Of a DNA stretch of 64,000 nucleotides, positions 18,432 to 28,717 are shown piece after piece; the first letter of the stretch is position 1; each line of letters begins with the position of its first letter. The position numbers were made by a program, and so were the translations under genes. A model generated the notes under the pieces. The model saw nothing but the letters and a program-made list of their open reading frames with translations, was not told where the DNA came from and made no database searches. Source of the stretch: Streptomyces acidiscabies (GTDB lineage Bacteria > Actinomycetota > Actinomycetes > Streptomycetales > Streptomycetaceae). The DNA lies in assembly GCF_020010905.1 (NCBI RefSeq), contig NZ_JAGJBY010000001.1, forward strand, positions 3,244,001 through 3,308,000. The letters run 5' to 3'.

Positions 18432-20234
18432 TCAGCCGCCGTACGCGCCCGATGCCGTCAGGCGCAGGGCTGTGTCGATCAGGGGGACGTGGCTGAAGGC
18501 CTGCGGGAAGTTGCCCACCTGGCGCTTCAGGCGGGGGTCCCACTCCTCGGCGAGGAGGCCGAGGTCGTTGCGCAGGGAGAGGAGTTTCTCGAAGAGCTTG
18601 CGTGCCTCGTCCACCCGGCCGATCATCGCGAGGTCGTCCGCCATCCAGAACGAGCACGCCAGGAACGCGCCCTCGTCGCCGGGGAGGCCGTCGACGCCCT
18701 CGTCGCCGCCGGAGGTCGGGTAGCGCAGGATGAAGCCGTCCGACGTGGACAGCTCGCGCTGGATCGCCTCGATCGTGCCGATGACGCGCTTGTCGTCCGG
18801 CGGGAGGAAACCCATCTGGGGGATCAGGAGCAACGACGCGTCCAGCTCCTTCGAGCCGTACGACTGCGTGAAGGTGTTGCGCTCCTTGTCGTACCCCTTC
18901 TCGCAGACGTCCCGGTGGATGTCGTCGCGCAGCTCGCGCCAGCGCTCCAGGGGGCCGTCCGCGTCGCCGGACTCGATGAGCTTGATCGTGCGGTCGACGG
19001 CGACCCAGGCCATCACCTTGGAGTGCACGAAGTGCCGGCGCGGGCCGCGGACCTCCCAGATGCCCTCGTCCGGCACGTTCCAGTGGTCCTCCAGGTAGCG
19101 GATCAGCTTCAGCTGGAGCAGCGAGGCGTAGTCGTTGCGGGCGAGGCCGGTCATGTGGCCGAGGTGCAGCGCCTCGGTGACCTCGCCGTACACGTCGAGC
19201 TGGAGCTGGTGGGCGGCGCCGTTGCCGACGCGGACCGGCCCGGAGCTCTCGTACCCCGGCAGCCAGTCCAGCTCCGCCTCGCCGAGCTCGCGCTCGCCCG
19301 CGATGCCGTACATGATCTGGAGGTTCTCCGGGTCACCGGCAACCGCCCGCAGCAGCCACTCGCGCCAGGCGCGCGCCTCGTCGCGGTAGCCGGTGCGCAG
19401 CAGCGAGGAGAGGGTGATCGCGGCGTCGCGCAGCCACGTGTAGCGGTAGTCCCAGTTGCGTACGCCGCCGATGTCCTCCGGCAGCGAGGTGGTGGGCGCG
19501 GCGACGATCCCGCCGGTGGGGGCGTACGTCAGGGCCTTCAGCGTGATCAGCGAGCGGATCACGGCCTCGCGGTAGGGGCCGTGGTACGTGCACTGCGCGA
19601 CCCACTCGCGCCAGAACTCCTCGGTCGCCTCAAGGGACGCCTCCGGCTCGGGGAGCGGCGGGGGCTGCTTGTGCGAGGGCTCCCAGGAGATCGTGAACGC
19701 GATCCGGTCGCCCGGCGCGACCGTGAAGTCCGCGTACGTCGTGAGCTGCTTGCCGTACGTCTGTGCGGTCGTGTCGAACCACACCGAGTCCGGGCCCGCG
19801 ACGGCGACCGTACGGCCCTCGTGCTTGTGGACCCAGGGGACGATCCGGCCGTAGCTGAAGCGCATGCGCAGCGCCGAGCGCATCGGCACGCGGCCCGAGA
19901 CGCCCTCGACGATGCGGATCAGCTGGGGCGCGCCGTCGCGCGGGGGCATGAAGTCGGTGACCCGGACCGTGCCGCGCGAGGTCTCCCACTCGGACTCCAG
20001 GATCAGCGAGTCGCCCCGGTAGGTGCGCCGGGTGGCCGGCGGGGGAGCGGATTCGGCGGGATGGGCGGGGCCCAGGCGCCAGAAGCCGTGATCCTCCGTG
20101 CCGAGCAGGCCCGCGAAGATGGCGTGCGAGTCGAAGCGGGGCAGGCACAGCCAGTCGACTGTGCCGTCCCGGCAGACCAGTGCGGCGGTCTGCATGTCTC
20201 CGATGAGTGCGTAGTCTTCGATGCGCCCGGCCAC
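18432..20234 (-). CDS. Glycoside hydrolase family 15 protein (trehalase/glucoamylase-like)
   Basis: The 600-residue enzyme is of the bacterial GH15 type. It opens with YALIGDMQTAALVCRDGTVD and WLCLPRFDS. The (alpha/alpha)6 barrel shows RNWDYRYTWLRDAAITLSSL, the substrate-proximal DEGIWEVRGPRRHF, and GDEGAFLACSFWMADDLA near the end, where the catalytic glutamates are expected. Actinobacterial members act on trehalose or alpha-1,4-glucans. There is no signal peptide, so it is cytoplasmic. GTG at 20234 is chosen because GGAG lies 6 nt upstream; a GTG 24 bp further upstream is the alternative and has no ribosome-binding site. Confidence 0.9.
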   Translation of the reverse strand: MAGRIEDYALIGDMQTAALVCRDGTVDWLCLPRFDSHAIFAGLLGTEDHGFWRLGPAHPAESAPPPATRRTYRGDSLILESEWETSRGTVRVTDFMPPRDGAPQLIRIVEGVSGRVPMRSALRMRFSYGRIVPWVHKHEGRTVAVAGPDSVWFDTTAQTYGKQLTTYADFTVAPGDRIAFTISWEPSHKQPPPLPEPEASLEATEEFWREWVAQCTYHGPYREAVIRSLITLKALTYAPTGGIVAAPTTSLPEDIGGVRNWDYRYTWLRDAAITLSSLLRTGYRDEARAWREWLLRAVAGDPENLQIMYGIAGERELGEAELDWLPGYESSGPVRVGNGAAHQLQLDVYGEVTEALHLGHMTGLARNDYASLLQLKLIRYLEDHWNVPDEGIWEVRGPRRHFVHSKVMAWVAVDRTIKLIESGDADGPLERWRELRDDIHRDVCEKGYDKERNTFTQSYGSKELDASLLLIPQMGFLPPDDKRVIGTIEAIQRELSTSDGFILRYPTSGGDEGVDGLPGDEGAFLACSFWMADDLAMIGRVDEARKLFEKLLSLRNDLGLLAEEWDPRLKRQVGNFPQAFSHVPLIDTALRLTASGAYGG

Positions 20235-20742
20235 GTGCAACTCCAGTCGAACGGCCACGTCACCCCCGGTGAAGGGGGCTTCTTGCGGTCAAGGGGTCGG
20301 TGTCAAAAGCATGCTTTTCGAAAAGCACGGTGTTGAGGTGTGAAGCAAACCAGCCGTCCCGCCCTGTGGCAAAACGCCGATTTCCGCTGGCATTTTTCGC
20401 TCAACTAGCCGACGAGCGTTCGCTGTTCCGGTGCGCGGACGGGGGTGTCCCGTGAGGCAGCGGGTGGGCTCGGCAGCGAGTGTCTGAGCAGGATACGGCT
20501 CACGTAGATGATCTGTGCGCCGCTCTCGCCAACGCGGCTGCGCCGAACGGGTGAGTCAGGGTGAAAGCGTCGTCAAGGAACACGAAATCCTCGTCAAAGA
20601 CTTGTGTCGGCGCGTGCGCGGAGCGTGGGCGGAAGCCATCTCTCCGGGGCGCTGATACGCTGGTAGCCCGTGGACCGGAGGTCACGAAACCCCCGAACCG
20701 CAGCGACCCCCAGACCGCGACCACGGGAGCCCCCTCTTGGCC
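20235..20742. other. 508-bp intergenic region between divergent GH15 and pyrG
   Basis: No gene is visible. The region holds the overlapping palindromes at 20305-20327 near the GH15 side. Nearer pyrG is a TACGCT (about 20656) that could be a -10 box without a convincing -35. The middle is less GC-rich than the flanking genes. Confidence 0.7.
20305..20327. promoter_or_regulatory. Two overlapping AT-rich palindromes, candidate operator
   Basis: AAAAGCATGCTTTT (20305-20318) and TGCTTTTCGAAAAGCA (20312-20327) are each perfect inverted repeats sharing a half-site. They lie about 70-90 bp upstream of the GH15 start in an otherwise GC-rich region. The regulator is unknown. Confidence 0.55.
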
Positions 20743-22392
<1,650 letters not shown>

Positions 22393-22411
22393 CACACCGG
22401 TTGTACGGTGG

Positions 22412-22449
22412 CCGGGGTGTCTCCCTCTCAACGGGAGCGCCCCGGTTTT
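22412..22449 (+). terminator. Terminator or attenuator between pyrG and the NUDIX gene
   Basis: CCGGGGTGTCTCCC pairs with GGGAGCGCCCCGG (one bulge) around a 7-nt loop, followed by TTTT. It stands 20 bp after pyrG and 30 bp before the NUDIX start, so it may only partly terminate. Confidence 0.75.
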
Positions 22450-22478
22450 CGTTTGCGCACGTCGGAGAGGCCAGAGCA

Positions 22479-23105
22479 ATGACGATCAAGGACACCCCGC
22501 AGGAGTGGGAGGTCCGCGCGACGGACACTCCCTTCGTCGGCAAGAAGACGTCCGTGCGCACCGACGACGTGGTCATGCCCGACGGCTCGGTCGTCCGCCG
22601 CGACTACCAGGTCCACCCCGGCTCGGTCGCCGTCCTCGCCCTCGACGCCGAGGACCGGGTGCTGCTCATCAAGCAGTACCGCCACCCCGTGCGCGAGAAG
22701 CTGTGGGAGATCCCGGCCGGTCTGCTCGACGTCCCCGGCGAGAACCCGCTGCACGCGGCGCAGCGCGAGCTGTACGAGGAGGCGCACGTCAAGGCGGAGA
22801 GCTGGCACGTCCTCACCGACGTCTACACCACGCCCGGTGGCTGCGACGAGGCCGTGCGCGTCTTCCTCGCGCAGGGGCTCTCCGAGGCGGAGGGGCAGCG
22901 CTTCGAGGTCGAGGACGAGGAGGCGGACATGGAGCACGCGCGCGTGCCGGTCGCCGAGCTGGTGCGGGGGATCCTCGCGGGGGAGCTGCACAACAACTGT
23001 CTGGTGGTGGGGGTGCTGTCACTGGTCGCGGCGCGGGCCGGGGACGGCCTTTCGGCGCTGCGTGCGGCGGAGGCGGCCTGGCCCGCGCGGCCGTTCGAGG
23101 CGTGA
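22479..23105 (+). CDS. NUDIX hydrolase, ADP-ribose pyrophosphatase-like
   Basis: This is a 208-residue protein of the ADP-ribose pyrophosphatase group. Its NUDIX box lies in LWEIPAGLLDVPGENPLHAA followed by QRELYEEAHV. It has one extra residue before the first glutamate and ends EEAHV rather than EExG. Upstream, VALDAEDRVLLIKQYRHPVR and downstream YTTPGGCDEAVRVFLA fit the ADPRase fold. It would hydrolyse ADP-ribose or a related nucleotide sugar. ATG at 22479 follows GGAGAGG. It is downstream of pyrG, separated by a hairpin. Confidence 0.88.
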   Translation: MTIKDTPQEWEVRATDTPFVGKKTSVRTDDVVMPDGSVVRRDYQVHPGSVAVLALDAEDRVLLIKQYRHPVREKLWEIPAGLLDVPGENPLHAAQRELYEEAHVKAESWHVLTDVYTTPGGCDEAVRVFLAQGLSEAEGQRFEVEDEEADMEHARVPVAELVRGILAGELHNNCLVVGVLSLVAARAGDGLSALRAAEAAWPARPFEA

Positions 23106-23336
23106 CCGTTCACCGCGTGACCGTTTCTGACGCAAACGTGAACCCTGTGTGATCGTTCCTCGATCCCTCGGAGGTTCACCCTCTCGGTATGACCATCGGC
23201 TGATCCGATCAGGGGACCTGAGGGGCTGTCATGGCCGCGCTCCGCGAAGAAGGTTGCAGAGCGTGAACTAGGCTCCCGTTGAGTGAGCCGAGAGTGCGTG
23301 CCGGTGTTGCGCGTGTGTGAGACGGGAGCGTGGCCC

Positions 23337-25394
23337 GTGGCGGATCAGGCAGTGGAGACGGACGGCGCGGTGCTGTCGGGCCACGCTGTGACAGAGGGCC
23401 AGTTCCTGGGCCGGACCAGGGAGTTGAAGGAGCTGCGGGCCGATATCGAGCGCGTCGGCCTGGACACCCTGGTCGGCAAGAAGTCGCCCCGCGCGCGGGT
23501 GCTGCTCATCGCCGGCCGGCCGGGGTCCGGCCGCAGCGCGCTCGCCGAGGAACTCGTGCGCCAGGTCGCCGGCCAGTACCGGGACGGCGTCCTGCGGGTA
23601 CGGCTCGCCGAGCCGGACGGCACGCCCGTACCGGTCGAGCGCGCCGCCCGTGACCTGCTGGCCGAGCTGGAGGTCGAGGCGCCCGCCGGGGCCGACCAGG
23701 ACGACCTCTCCGCGCTGCTGAGGGACGCGCTCGCCGAGCGCCGTACGCTGCTGCTGCTCGACGACGCGCCGGGTGCCGAACATGTGGACGCGCTGCTGCC
23801 GGACAACCCGGAGTGCCTGGTCGTCGCCGTGTCCGGGGGGCCGCTGACCGGGATCGCCGATGTGCGGCCGTGCACGCTGGGCGGGCTGGACACCAAGTCG
23901 GCGCTGGAACTGCTGACCCGGTCGACCGGGTCGGTGCGGGTGACCGTCGACCCGCGCTCGGCGGAGGGGCTCGTCGAGGTGTGCCAGGGGCAGCCCGCCG
24001 CGCTGGTGCTGGCCGGGGGGTGGCTGGCCGCGCGGCCGACGGCGGCCGTCGCCGACCTCGCCAAGCACGTGCGCGCGGAGGGGGACGAGGGGACGCCGCT
24101 GAGCCGGGTCTTCCGGCTCGTGCACGCGGGACTGCCGGGGCCGGCCGCGCGGATACTGCGACTGCTGAGCCTCGCCCCGGCCGGGCTCGTCGACCCGCAC
24201 ACCGCCTCCGCGCTGGCCGGCTGCTCGATCGGCGCCGCCCGCACCACCCTGGACGACCTGACCGCGCAGGGCCTGCTGCACGCGGTCGACTCGCCGATCC
24301 CGCAGTACGAGGTACCCGGCTGCCTGTACCCCCTGCTGAAGGCCGCCGCCGAGACGCACGACCGCCCGGCCGAACTGCACCTGGCCCGCGCGCGCATGCT
24401 GGAGCGCACGGTCCGCCTCCTCCAGTCCTGCCGCGCGGTCACCGAACCCGAGAACCCGCAGGCCCGCGCCCGCCTCCAGGGCCTCCCGCGCGCCCTGCGC
24501 TTCCCCAGCCAGCGGGCCGCCGGTGACTGGCTGCGGCTGCGCCGCCCGGCCCTGCTCGCCTCGGCCCGCCTCGCGGTCGCGGACGGTGAACTCGACACCC
24601 TGGCACGCCGGTTGATGTCCCAGTTCGTGCGCGCGATGGTCGCCCACTTCGGCACCCGGGCCGCCGCCCCCGACCTGTACGGCGTCCACCACCTCGTCCT
24701 CGACGTCGCCGAACGCCGCGACCTCCCGCGCGAGCGCGCGGCGGCGCTGCTCAACCTCGCCGACGTCGACGCGAGCACCGGCCGCACCGAGGAGGCGCTG
24801 ACCCGCTACCGGTCCGCCCTGGACGCCGGGCGCGAGGCGAACGACCCGTACGCGACCGGTCGGGCCATGGAGTCGATCGGCGGCGCGCACCTCGAACTCG
24901 GGGACTACGAACGGGCCGCCGACTGGTACGGCCGCGCCCTCGCCCAGCGGCTCGCCCGGGACGAACGCGCCGACGCCGCGCGCCTGTACGGCCGTATCGC
25001 CACCGCGCAGACCTACGCCGGCCGGTACGGGGAGGCGCAGCGGGCGTGGCGTGCCTCGGCCGCCGGGCACCGGAAGAACGGGGACGTGGGGGCGCACGCG
25101 CGGGCGCTCAGCGAACTGGCGCGGGTCCAGGAGTACGCGGGCCGGCCGGAGGAGTCCCTGCGGACCTGCCAGGAGGCGCTGGAGTGGGCGCGGCGCGCGG
25201 AGGACGAGCGCTTGCAGGCCGCGCTCCACCTGCGCCTCGCCGACACGCTGGAGCACCTCGGCGACCCGGCGGCGGCCCGGGTGCACCGGGCGGCGGCCGA
25301 CCGAATGCTGGCCGAGGAGCGTCCCGGCCATGATTCCGAGGCGGAACACGGGGATAACACCTACGAAATCCGTGGCACATCAGCCGAAGATTGA
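23337..25394 (+). CDS. NTPase-TPR signalling-type protein
   Basis: This encodes 685 residues. After about 20 residues comes GQFLGRTRELKELRADIE, the usual entry to a STAND/AAA-like NTPase, then Walker A AGRPGSGRSALAEELV, where the usual Lys is replaced by Arg. Walker B-like LLLLDDAPGAEHVDALLP follows, then a leucine-rich helical region like SLAPAGLVDPHTASALAG. The C-terminal third has TPR repeats (RTEEALTRYRSALDAGREAN; AMESIGGAHLELGDYERAAD; EESLRTCQEALEWARRAE). The Arg substitution raises doubt about NTP hydrolysis. GTG at 23337 follows GGGAG; an upstream GTG at 23283 is less likely. It is a conserved neighbour of pyrG and ald in Streptomyces, with unknown function. Confidence 0.85.
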   Translation: MADQAVETDGAVLSGHAVTEGQFLGRTRELKELRADIERVGLDTLVGKKSPRARVLLIAGRPGSGRSALAEELVRQVAGQYRDGVLRVRLAEPDGTPVPVERAARDLLAELEVEAPAGADQDDLSALLRDALAERRTLLLLDDAPGAEHVDALLPDNPECLVVAVSGGPLTGIADVRPCTLGGLDTKSALELLTRSTGSVRVTVDPRSAEGLVEVCQGQPAALVLAGGWLAARPTAAVADLAKHVRAEGDEGTPLSRVFRLVHAGLPGPAARILRLLSLAPAGLVDPHTASALAGCSIGAARTTLDDLTAQGLLHAVDSPIPQYEVPGCLYPLLKAAAETHDRPAELHLARARMLERTVRLLQSCRAVTEPENPQARARLQGLPRALRFPSQRAAGDWLRLRRPALLASARLAVADGELDTLARRLMSQFVRAMVAHFGTRAAAPDLYGVHHLVLDVAERRDLPRERAAALLNLADVDASTGRTEEALTRYRSALDAGREANDPYATGRAMESIGGAHLELGDYERAADWYGRALAQRLARDERADAARLYGRIATAQTYAGRYGEAQRAWRASAAGHRKNGDVGAHARALSELARVQEYAGRPEESLRTCQEALEWARRAEDERLQAALHLRLADTLEHLGDPAAARVHRAAADRMLAEERPGHDSEAEHGDNTYEIRGTSAED

Positions 25395-25440
25395 TGCTTT
25401 GGAAGGCTGGACACCGGGAACACCTTCATTAGACTGGCTC

Positions 25441-25487
25441 TGTCGCGCCACCAGTGCGACATATCCCGGTATACGCATACGTATACG
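25441..25487. promoter_or_regulatory. Candidate operator region upstream of ald
   Basis: TGTCGC and GCGACA (25441-25446 and 25456-25461) form an inverted repeat around a 9-bp spacer. Immediately after it, GTATACGCATACGTATACG (25469-25487) repeats ATACG three times and is nearly palindromic. Both lie 20-65 bp before the ald start, and AT-rich repeats of this kind stand out here. An Lrp/AldR-type regulator is a reasonable guess because such proteins control ald in other actinobacteria. Confidence 0.5.
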
Positions 25488-25505
25488 TCCCATGAGCCGA
25501 GGACC

Positions 25506-26630
25506 GTGATCGACGTGAAGGTCGGCATCCCCCGCGAGGTCAAGAACAACGAGTTCCGGGTGGCCATCACCCCCGCCGGTGTGCACGAACTGGTGCGCCA
25601 CGGCCACGAGGTCGTCATCGAGCGCGGCGCCGGGGTGGGGTCCTCGATCCCGGACGAGGAGTACGTCGCGGCGGGCGCCGCGATCCTGGAGACGGCGGAC
25701 GAGGTGTGGGGCGCCGCCGATCTGCTGCTCAAGGTCAAGGAGCCGGTCGCCGAGGAGTACCACCGGCTGCGCAAGGATCAGACGCTCTTCACCTACCTGC
25801 ACCTGGCCGCGTCCAAGGAGTGCACGGACGCGCTCGTCGCCTCCGGCACCACCGCGATCGCCTACGAGACGGTCGAACTCCCGGGGCGCGCGCTGCCGTT
25901 GCTCGCACCGATGTCCGAAGTCGCGGGGCGGCTCGCGCCCCAGGTCGGCGCCTACCACCTGATGCGGTCGGCCGGCGGTCGTGGGGTCCTGCCCGGCGGA
26001 GTGCCAGGGACCCAGCCCGCCAAGGCGGTTGTGATCGGCGGCGGGGTCTCCGGGTGGAACGCCACGCAGATCGCGATCGGACTCGGCTTCCACGTCACGC
26101 TGCTGGACCGGGACATCCACAAACTCCGCGAGGCCGACAAGGTGTTCGGCACCCGGGTGCGGGCCATCATGTCCAACTCCTTCGAGCTGGAGAAGGCCGT
26201 CCTGGACGCCGACCTCGTCGTGGGCGCCGTCCTCATCCCCGGCGCGAAGGCGCCGAAGCTGGTCACCAACGAGCTGGTGGCCCGGATGAAGCCCGGAAGT
26301 GTCCTTGTCGACATCGCGATCGATCAAGGCGGCTGCTTCGAGGACTCCCGGCCGACGACCCACGCCGAACCCACGTTCACCGTCCACGAGTCGGTGTTCT
26401 ACTGCGTCGCCAACATGCCCGGCGCGGTCCCCAACACCTCGACGTACGCGCTCACCAACGCGACCCTGCCGTACATCGTCGAACTCGCCGACCACGGCTG
26501 GGCCGAGGCGCTGCGCCGCGACCCCGCGCTCGCCAAGGGGCTCAACACCCATGACGGCAAGGTCGTCTACCGCGAGGTCGCCGAGGCGCACGGCCTTGAG
26601 CACGTCGAACTGACGTCGCTGCTGGGGTGA
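25506..26630 (+). CDS. ald: Alanine dehydrogenase
   Basis: The 374-residue NAD-dependent enzyme interconverts L-alanine with pyruvate and ammonia. Family motifs are KVGIPREVKNNEFRVAITPA at the start, the substrate lysine in LLKVKEP, LFTYLHLAASKECTDALVAS with the catalytic histidine, the Rossmann motif VVIGGGVSGWNATQIAIGLG, and CVANMPGAVPNTSTYALTNA. The length matches hexameric Ald proteins. GTG at 25506 is chosen; a second GTG at 25515 would remove three residues. A GGGCCGG hairpin about 70 bp after the stop could end transcription. Confidence 0.96.
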   Translation: MIDVKVGIPREVKNNEFRVAITPAGVHELVRHGHEVVIERGAGVGSSIPDEEYVAAGAAILETADEVWGAADLLLKVKEPVAEEYHRLRKDQTLFTYLHLAASKECTDALVASGTTAIAYETVELPGRALPLLAPMSEVAGRLAPQVGAYHLMRSAGGRGVLPGGVPGTQPAKAVVIGGGVSGWNATQIAIGLGFHVTLLDRDIHKLREADKVFGTRVRAIMSNSFELEKAVLDADLVVGAVLIPGAKAPKLVTNELVARMKPGSVLVDIAIDQGGCFEDSRPTTHAEPTFTVHESVFYCVANMPGAVPNTSTYALTNATLPYIVELADHGWAEALRRDPALAKGLNTHDGKVVYREVAEAHGLEHVELTSLLG

Positions 26631-26697
26631 CCGGGCGACTTCAAGTCACCTTTTCATAAAGGCGATACGTCAACAAGACGCGTCAACGACGCACAGC

Positions 26698-26727
26698 GGG
26701 CCGGGCCTTGTCCATAAGGTCCGGCCC
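26698..26727 (+). terminator. Hairpin downstream of ald
   Basis: GGGCCGGGCCTT (26698-26709) pairs with AAGGTCCGGCCC (26716-26727) across a 6-nt loop with one G-T wobble, with no long U-tract. It separates ald from the parA promoter. The rest of the 358-bp spacer carries the parA promoter and leader and no gene. Confidence 0.7.
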
Positions 26728-26886
26728 AATGTGTGTATGGTCACTTTGCGATGCTCGGTCAACTCGCCGCGAACGTAACCCTTCGACCGATTCGTACAGC
26801 GGTGAAACCTGCTGTGCGACGGCCGTACGCCCTTGACAGCGTCATGTTTCTTTGCCGACACATCCGGTCGGGTCCGGCGGATTGTG

Positions 26887-26916
26887 TTGCTGCGAACGGT
26901 CGACACGCCATAGAGT
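26887..26916 (+). promoter_or_regulatory. Predicted vegetative promoter of parA
   Basis: TTGCTG (26887-26892), an 18-bp spacer and TAGAGT (26911-26916) match the HrdB-type consensus TTGACn-N18-TAnnnT. Start of transcription would be near 26923, giving a leader of about 66 nt that ends in the strong ribosome-binding site AAGGAGGT at 26970-26977. Confidence 0.6.
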
Positions 26917-26988
26917 CGCCAACCGTCGGCATGGTGCCACGCTGACCTGTCTAGAAATTCCCTGGTCACCAAGGAGGTAAGACGACTT

Positions 26989-28158
26989 GTGAATGAGTCG
27001 ACATTTTCTCCCGGGGGTGGTCGAGCAGGAACGCCTGTCCGGGGCCGAAGCCCTGAGGGAACCGAGGCTGTCGGCTCCGTCGCTGTGCGCACCTTCGCAG
27101 CCCACCAGAGTCCGCAGACCCTGCGGACAGCAGACCAGAGCATGGATGGCCATCACGTGAACGCCATGGCCGGCGACGGAAGTGGCGCGCCCCACAACCA
27201 CTTCGCCGACTACGACGAACTGCCCGACGGGCACTTCTACGACCCCGACGCCGAATACGAGCCCGACCCCGAGTACGCGGCCACGCTCGCGCCCGACGCC
27301 GCACGCCAGCGTCGCGAGCGCATCGGCCCGACCGGACGGCCGCTGCCGTACTTCCCGATCCCGGGCCCGCTGACCGATCACGGGCCCGCGACGATCATCG
27401 CGATGTGCAACCAGAAGGGCGGCGTCGGCAAGACCACGTCGACCATCAACCTGGGTGCCGCGCTCGCGGAGTACGGCCGGCGGGTACTGCTCGTGGACTT
27501 CGACCCGCAGGGCGCGCTGTCGGTGGGTCTCGGCGTCAACCCCATGGAGCTCGACCTCACGGTCTACAACCTGCTCATGGAGCGGGGCATGTCGGCCGAC
27601 GAGGTCCTCCTCAAGACCGCGGTCCCCAACATGGACCTGCTGCCGAGCAACATCGACCTGTCGGCGGCCGAGGTCCAGCTGGTCTCCGAGGTCGCGCGCG
27701 AGTCGACCCTCCAGCGGGCGCTGAAGCCGCTGATGGACGACTACGACTACATCGTCATCGACTGCCAGCCCTCCCTGGGCCTGCTCACGGTGAACGCGCT
27801 CACGGCCGCCCACAAGGTGATCGTCCCGCTGGAGTGCGAGTTCTTCGCGCTGCGCGGGGTCGCGCTGCTCACCGAGACCATCGAGAAGGTCCAGGAGCGC
27901 CTCAACCCCGAGCTGGAACTGGACGGCATCCTCGCGACGATGTACGACTCGCGGACCGTGCACAGCCGTGAGGTGCTCGCGAGAGTCGTCGAGGCGTTCG
28001 ACGATCACGTCTACCACACGGTGATCGGCCGGACCGTCCGCTTCCCGGAGACCACGGTCGCGGGCGAGCCGATCACCACGTACGCGTCCAACTCCGTCGG
28101 CGCCGCCGCCTACCGTCAGCTCGCCAGGGAGGTGCTCGCCCGGTGTCACGCCGAGTGA
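26989..28158 (+). CDS. ParA family ATPase with long N-terminal extension (second chromosomal ParA type)
   Basis: The 389-residue protein has a 130-residue acidic and disordered N-terminal extension (DELPDGHFYDPDAEYEPDPE) and a ParA/Soj ATPase domain. The deviant Walker A KGGVGKTT is at residues 143-150, followed by VLLVDFDPQGALSVGLGV, IVIDCQPSLGLLTVNALTA and the C-terminal TTYASNSVGAAAYRQLAREV. It probably segregates or positions a DNA or protein cargo. Unlike the origin-linked parAB, it sits beside scpA/scpB and is followed by a ribbon-helix-helix-like gene instead of parB. GTG at 26989 has an excellent upstream AAGGAGGT. Confidence 0.93.
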   Translation: MNESTFSPGGGRAGTPVRGRSPEGTEAVGSVAVRTFAAHQSPQTLRTADQSMDGHHVNAMAGDGSGAPHNHFADYDELPDGHFYDPDAEYEPDPEYAATLAPDAARQRRERIGPTGRPLPYFPIPGPLTDHGPATIIAMCNQKGGVGKTTSTINLGAALAEYGRRVLLVDFDPQGALSVGLGVNPMELDLTVYNLLMERGMSADEVLLKTAVPNMDLLPSNIDLSAAEVQLVSEVARESTLQRALKPLMDDYDYIVIDCQPSLGLLTVNALTAAHKVIVPLECEFFALRGVALLTETIEKVQERLNPELELDGILATMYDSRTVHSREVLARVVEAFDDHVYHTVIGRTVRFPETTVAGEPITTYASNSVGAAAYRQLAREVLARCHAE

Positions 28159-28700
28159 GTCTGCCGGGGGCCGACGAACTCTTCCGCACGACAGGGGGAA
28201 CGGCGCTCCAGCCGTCCACTCCCCGGCGGCCCGGCGAGGGCCGGGTGCCGGGGCAGGCGGGTGAGAGCGAAGGGGCGTCCGCCGAGGACGCGCCGCTCGC
28301 CGTACCCGCGCAGGGCGGGGACGGCGACGGGGCCGAACACGTCGCCACCGACGCCGGCCAGGGCGACGGGGGCGAGTCCCGCAGCAGGGGCGACGGGCGT
28401 GTGCGGCGGGCGCAGGAAGGTTCTGTCAACGCCGCTTCCGCCGACGCCGAGTCCCGCAAACGCAGCCGCGCCGCCGCCCGCCGCCCCTCCGGCCGCGAAC
28501 GCCACGACGAGAAGATCACCGTCTACGTCTCCGCCGAGGAACTGATGGACCTGGAGCACGCGCGCCTGGTGCTCCGGGGCGAGCACGGCCTCGCCGTCGA
28601 CAGGGGCCGCATCGTCCGAGAGGCGGTCGCCGTCGTCCTGGCCGACCTGGAGTCCCGCGGTGACGCGAGCATCCTCGTACGCCGGTTGCGGGGGCGTTAG
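28143..28700 (+). CDS. Putative DNA-binding partner of ParA (ribbon-helix-helix-like C-terminus)
   Basis: This encodes 185 residues starting inside parA, with a 16-bp overlap, so expression is coupled. The first 115 residues are disordered and rich in Gly, Ala, Glu and Asp, then a basic stretch RKRSRAAARRPSGRERH precedes a compact C-terminal domain. That domain reads EKITVYVSAEELMDLEHARL followed by GRIVREAVAVVLADLES, a strand-helix-helix pattern like CopG/ParG proteins. By analogy with ParA-ParG systems it could be the centromere-binding partner. That role is inferred from context and fold pattern, not from similarity to a studied protein. Confidence 0.75.
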   Translation: MSRRVSLPGADELFRTTGGTALQPSTPRRPGEGRVPGQAGESEGASAEDAPLAVPAQGGDGDGAEHVATDAGQGDGGESRSRGDGRVRRAQEGSVNAASADAESRKRSRAAARRPSGRERHDEKITVYVSAEELMDLEHARLVLRGEHGLAVDRGRIVREAVAVVLADLESRGDASILVRRLRGR

Positions 28701-28717
28701 GGGTACCTTCGGGGGCT

